A program made the translations under genes and the position numbers. DNA of 18,147 nt from Nitrospirota bacterium (GTDB taxonomy: Bacteria; Nitrospirota; JACRHJ01): contig JAKAHE010000011.1 in the NCBI GenBank assembly GCA_021815285.1, forward strand, positions 1 through 18,147, given 5' to 3'. Of this stretch, positions 15,429 through 18,147 are shown piece by piece (within the stretch, counting starts at the first letter, position 1; each line of letters begins with the position of its first letter). The notes beneath the pieces are model-generated. The model did no database searches. It was not told the origin of the DNA and was given only the letters and a program-made list of their open reading frames with translations.

Positions 15429-16014
15429 ATACATCGTAGCCATAAGCGGCGCGTCGGGGAGCGCATACGGGCTTTCCGTAATCAAGGGTCTTGCGGATGC
15501 GGGGCACGAGGTAATAATCACGGCAAGCCGCGAAGGCATTCTCATAATGAAAGACGAAACCGGCGTGGATATTTCCGGGGGCAAAAACGCCGCCGGGATA
15601 ATCTCGGACAAGCTGAAAACGGATAAAAAATTAATTATGTTTTACCCGGAAGACGACCTGCATGCGCCGATATCAAGCGGCTCGTTCGAGACCGCCGGGA
15701 TGGTAATCGCGCCGTGCTCCATGAAGACGCTCTCCGGGGTCGCAAACGGATACGCGAACAATCTCATCGAGCGCGCGGCTGACGTCGTGCTGAAAGAGCG
15801 CCGGATCCTTGTGCTGATTCCGCGCGAGACGCCGCTATCCGCAATACACCTCGAGAACATGCTGAAGCTGGCGCGCCTGGGCGTCCATATATTGCCCGCC
15901 ATGCCGGGATTTTATAACAGGCCGAATACCGTTCAGGACATGATAGATAATATCGCCGGGCGCGCGCTGGATATTCTCGGCATAGATAATAATCTATATA
16001 AAAGATGGGGATAA
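15421..16014 (+). CDS. ubiX: Flavin prenyltransferase UbiX
   Basis: A 197-residue enzyme that prenylates FMN with dimethylallyl phosphate to make the cofactor for UbiD. The FMN-binding ISGASGSAYG lies at the N-terminus (9-18). APCSMKTLSGVANGYANNL and KERRILVLIPRETPLS are the standard middle motifs, and LPAMPGFYNRP is the C-terminal signature. Length fits the family. The ATG overlaps the end of ubiA by eight bases and has TGAGGT a few bases upstream. Its stop at 16012-16014 lies directly against the left end of the GxxExxY element, so the operon may once have run straight into era. Confidence 0.96.
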   Translation: MCRYIVAISGASGSAYGLSVIKGLADAGHEVIITASREGILIMKDETGVDISGGKNAAGIISDKLKTDKKLIMFYPEDDLHAPISSGSFETAGMVIAPCSMKTLSGVANGYANNLIERAADVVLKERRILVLIPRETPLSAIHLENMLKLARLGVHILPAMPGFYNRPNTVQDMIDNIAGRALDILGIDNNLYKRWG

Positions 16015-16409
16015 TTTTGAACCACAGAGGCACAGAGACACAGAGAGACCCATTAACTGAGAAAATAATCGGGCTTGGAATCGAAGTTCATAGGGTTCTT
16101 GGGCCGGGATTGCTTGAATCTGCCTATGAAGAATGTCTTTGTTACGAATTGGGTAAAAGCTGTATTAATTTCAAAAGACAATCGCCGTTACCTGTAAAAT
16201 ACAAAGATGTTCAGTTAGATAACGTTTATAAGATTGACATTCTAATTCCAAATTTACTGGTCATTGAACTTAAGACAGTAGAAAATATATTACCAATACA
16301 TGAAGCGCAGTTGCTTACATATTTAAAATTGAGTAATATAAACAAGGGACTTCTCATGAATTTCAATGTCCCGTTTCTTAAACATGGCATCAAAAGGTTT
16401 ATAATTTGA
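16005..16409 (+). CDS. GxxExxY family PD-(D/E)XK nuclease-like protein
   Basis: A 134-residue member of the GxxExxY family, which has a PD-(D/E)XK nuclease-like fold and no established function. The naming motif is GLLESAY (about residues 34-40). A putative nuclease core is YKIDILIPNLLVIELKTVE, with an Asp followed by Glu-x-Lys. The tail HEAQLLTYLKLSNINKGLLMNF is typical. The first residues (NHRGTETQRD) are encoded by the left inverted-repeat arm. The ATG at 16005 overlaps the end of ubiX by ten bases; a TTG at 16017 is another possible start. The body from about 16140 is visibly more AT-rich than its neighbours, which suggests acquisition. The catalytic residues look intact; activity is unknown. 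Confidence 0.85.
   Translation: MGIILNHRGTETQRDPLTEKIIGLGIEVHRVLGPGLLESAYEECLCYELGKSCINFKRQSPLPVKYKDVQLDNVYKIDILIPNLLVIELKTVENILPIHEAQLLTYLKLSNINKGLLMNFNVPFLKHGIKRFII
16021..16046 (+). repeat. Left arm of the GxxExxY inverted repeat
   Basis: CACAGAG-type repeat, the left arm of the pair that brackets the GxxExxY gene. It is in frame with the gene and encodes residues NHRGTETQR. Confidence 0.8.
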
Positions 16410-16412
16410 ACT

Positions 16413-16439
16413 TCTCTGCGGCCTCTGTGTCTCTGTGGT
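16413..16439 (-). repeat. Right arm of the GxxExxY inverted repeat
   Basis: Inverted copy of the left arm. It ends in CTGTGGTG, and the start codon options for era (GTG at 16435 and 16438) fall within or at its edge. Confidence 0.8.
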
Positions 16440-17334
16440 GAAAAAGAATAATAAAAAATACCGGTCCGGCTTTGTCGCCATTATCGGACGTCCTAACGCG
16501 GGGAAGTCTACTCTCCTGAACGCACTTGTCGGGGAGAAAATTTCCATAGTCTCGGACAGGCCGCAGACCACCAGAAACCGCATCACCGGAATCCTTACTC
16601 TGCCGGACGCGCAGGTTATATTCCTCGATACTCCCGGCCTGCACAGGCACAAGGGGCTCCTTAACGAATACATGGTGAACACAGCGAAGGAAGCGTGCGA
16701 GGAAGTCGATATAGTTCTTTTTATGGTCGAGGCGGACAGAAATCCCGGCGAGGACGAAAGAGAAATAGTAGAATTTCTGAAGGGGCTGAAAACCAGGGTC
16801 TTCCTGGTGATAAACAAGATTGACCTGGCGCGCAAGGATTCGCTCCTGCCGCTTATAAATAAATATTCGTCAATGTATAATTTCTCGGAGATAATCCCCG
16901 TCTCGTCTCTTAAGGGAGAAAACGTCGCAGACCTTAATAAAACCATCATAGAATATCTTCCGGAAGGGCCGCAATATTACCCGGAAGACGAGATGACCGA
17001 GCAGCCGGAGCGCTTCATAGCCGCCGAGATTATCCGCGAGAAGATTTTCCGGATGACCGGCGACGAAGTGCCCTATTCCACAGCCGTCCTGGTGGAAGAG
17101 ATGAAGGAGCGCGGCGAGAAGATATTCACGAGGGCCGATATATATGTCGAAAAAGATTCGCACAAGGGCATAATAATCGGCGCCAAAGGGCAGATGCTGA
17201 AAAAAATCGGCCAGGCCGCAAGACGCGATATTGAGCGGCTCCTCGGCACACCGATATACCTGGAGCTATGGGTCAAGGTAAAGGCCGATTGGCGCGAGAA
17301 GCCGGGCGCGCTTCGGGAGATGGGCTATAAATAA
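16435..17334 (+). CDS. era: GTPase Era
   Basis: A 299-residue KH-domain GTPase needed for 16S rRNA processing and 30S assembly. The GTPase motifs are intact: GRPNAGKST (18-26), DTPG (65-68) and NKID (127-130). The C-terminal KH domain contains SHKGIIIGAKGQMLKKIG and ends in the usual LELWVKVKADWRE. The start is GTG at 16435 or 16438; no ATG or clear ribosome binding site is available before the conserved YRSGFVAIIG. These GTGs lie in the right arm of the GxxExxY inverted repeat, so the native upstream region may have been replaced. The stop overlaps the next gene by one base (TAATG). Confidence 0.95.
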   Translation: MVKKNNKKYRSGFVAIIGRPNAGKSTLLNALVGEKISIVSDRPQTTRNRITGILTLPDAQVIFLDTPGLHRHKGLLNEYMVNTAKEACEEVDIVLFMVEADRNPGEDEREIVEFLKGLKTRVFLVINKIDLARKDSLLPLINKYSSMYNFSEIIPVSSLKGENVADLNKTIIEYLPEGPQYYPEDEMTEQPERFIAAEIIREKIFRMTGDEVPYSTAVLVEEMKERGEKIFTRADIYVEKDSHKGIIIGAKGQMLKKIGQAARRDIERLLGTPIYLELWVKVKADWREKPGALREMGYK

Positions 17335-18147
17335 TGCGCGTGCTGCTGGTCAATACTCCCTCGGATAACGCCTTCACGAAGGTAGGCTTTATCGTTCCGC
17401 CGCTTGGAATCGCCTATATCGCCGCGACTCTCCGCGATGCGGGACACGATGTAGTAATCCATGACTTCAATGTAGAATCCGCCCCCCCGGATTATTCGAG
17501 CTTCGACCTGGTCGGCGTATCCGGAGATACCTGCCGCCATAAGAAATTGATGAATATAGCCTCGCAGGCCAGGGCCGCAGGCGCGGCTGTCATGGCCGGC
17601 GGGCCGCACGTTACCTTCATGGACGAAGAGACGCTTCGTGAAGGCAGTGTGAATTATGTCCTGCGCGGGGAAGCGGAAGAGACGGCGGTAGAGCTGGCGA
17701 ATGCATTGGAAAGAAAAACAGGCCTCGATAATATCCCCGGCATTTCATATATCAAAGATGGCGCATTCATAAGAAATCCGGATAGAACGCCTCCCAAGGA
17801 CCTCGACTCGCTCCCATACCCCGCGCGCGACCTCCTGAGGATGGAAAGATACAGAAGCCTTGAGATGGCAAAAAGGAAGATAACCTCGATTGTGTCGTCA
17901 AGGGGATGCCCGAGCGGATGCCGTTTCTGCGCCTCGCACAGATACGCCGGGCGCAGATGGCGGGCGCGTTCCGTCGATAGCCTGATGTCGGAAATACGGC
18001 TTGTGGTGGGGATATACGGATACGGCGGCGTGGCGTTCGTTGACGATAACTTCACCATGGACCCGCGCCGCGTAATAGATCTGTGCAGGAGAATCATCGA
18101 CGAAGGACTGGATATAAGATGGTGGTGTTTTTCGCGCGTGGATAATA
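17334..18147 (+). CDS. B12-binding-type radical SAM protein, N-terminal part (runs off the window)
   Basis: About 271 residues are present before the edge. The ATG at 17334 overlaps the era stop (TAATG). Residues 1 to about 130 look like the cobalamin-binding Rossmann domain of this superfamily (MRVLLVNTPSDN, VPPLGIAYIAATLRDAGHDV, then AGGPHVTF and VLRGEAEET). The DxHxxG cobalamin-ligand motif is not seen, as in many members. The radical SAM core starts with SSRGCPSGCRFCASH, giving the CxxxCxxC cluster motif (CPSGCRFC), followed by VAFVDDNFTMD. Members act in methylation, ring or lipid modification; the substrate cannot be named from this part. Confidence 0.9.
   Translation, partial: MRVLLVNTPSDNAFTKVGFIVPPLGIAYIAATLRDAGHDVVIHDFNVESAPPDYSSFDLVGVSGDTCRHKKLMNIASQARAAGAAVMAGGPHVTFMDEETLREGSVNYVLRGEAEETAVELANALERKTGLDNIPGISYIKDGAFIRNPDRTPPKDLDSLPYPARDLLRMERYRSLEMAKRKITSIVSSRGCPSGCRFCASHRYAGRRWRARSVDSLMSEIRLVVGIYGYGGVAFVDDNFTMDPRRVIDLCRRIIDEGLDIRWWCFSRVDN

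Larger units (their letters stand above)
16015..16445. mobile_element. GxxExxY cassette bounded by imperfect inverted repeats
   Basis: The left arm ACCACAGAGGCACAGAGACA continues to 16046. The right arm at 16413-16439 is its near reverse complement (23 of 26 positions with one gap). The symmetry extends weakly outward (TTTTGA on the left, GAAAAA on the right). Between the arms is one foreign-looking gene. The arms belong to a common dispersed repeat type rich in CACAGAG units. No transposase and no clear target duplication are seen, so movement is inferred from structure. Confidence 0.6.

Noticed and set aside
16021..16046. CACAGAG units as a CRISPR or tandem repeat array
   Set aside because: There are only two inverted copies with a gene between them and no regular spacers.

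Overview
This window is chromosomal DNA, mostly housekeeping genes, from a moderately GC-rich bacterium. Gram-negative-type gene content (secD and secF as separate genes, UbiX/UbiA/UbiD quinone genes) and an anaerobic-type cobalamin pathway (CbiD, CbiE-CbiT) suggest an anaerobic or facultative lineage of the Nitrospirota or deltaproteobacterial kind. That placement is inference from gene content and the small zinc-ribbon protein; no rRNA gene or other marker in the window settles it.

Layout. Bases 1-836 (minus) hold the N-terminal third of recG and a small CxxC protein of the DUF1858 type. They diverge from rpmB (plus, 937-1128) across a compact region in which two oppositely oriented promoters share a -10 region. 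A hairpin usable from both sides separates rpmB from the convergent minus-strand cluster secD-secF-recJ-rel-ridA (8315 down to 1226). That cluster is tightly spaced and preceded by a good sigma-70-like promoter at 8361-8389. Upstream lies a second minus-strand cluster, yacG-cbiD-cbiET (10930 to 8471), with overlapping genes. Next comes an unlisted 48-residue zinc-ribbon gene (11121-11267) with its own terminator, then a 416-residue protein with a glutamine-amidotransferase-like (BPL_N) domain and an unrecognised helical C-terminal half (11550-12800).

From 12801 to 13098 there is no gene. It holds a REP/MITE-like inverted repeat of about 143 bases (12855-12997) followed by a promoter. From 13099 everything reads on the plus strand: ubiD-ubiA-ubiX (a quinone prenylation and decarboxylation set with ATGA-type overlaps), a GxxExxY-family nuclease-like gene, era, and the first 271 codons of a B12-binding radical SAM protein.

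The most unusual part is 16015-16445. An AT-richer GxxExxY gene is bracketed by a 26-27-base imperfect inverted repeat and fits exactly between the ubiX stop and the era start. The left arm is translated as the start of the GxxExxY protein, and the right arm supplies the era start codon. It looks like a small cargo-carrying repeat element inserted in an operon. The second most interesting item is the BPL_N protein with an apparently intact Cys-His-Glu triad and an undescribed C-terminal domain. I see no CRISPR array, transposase, tRNA or rRNA gene.
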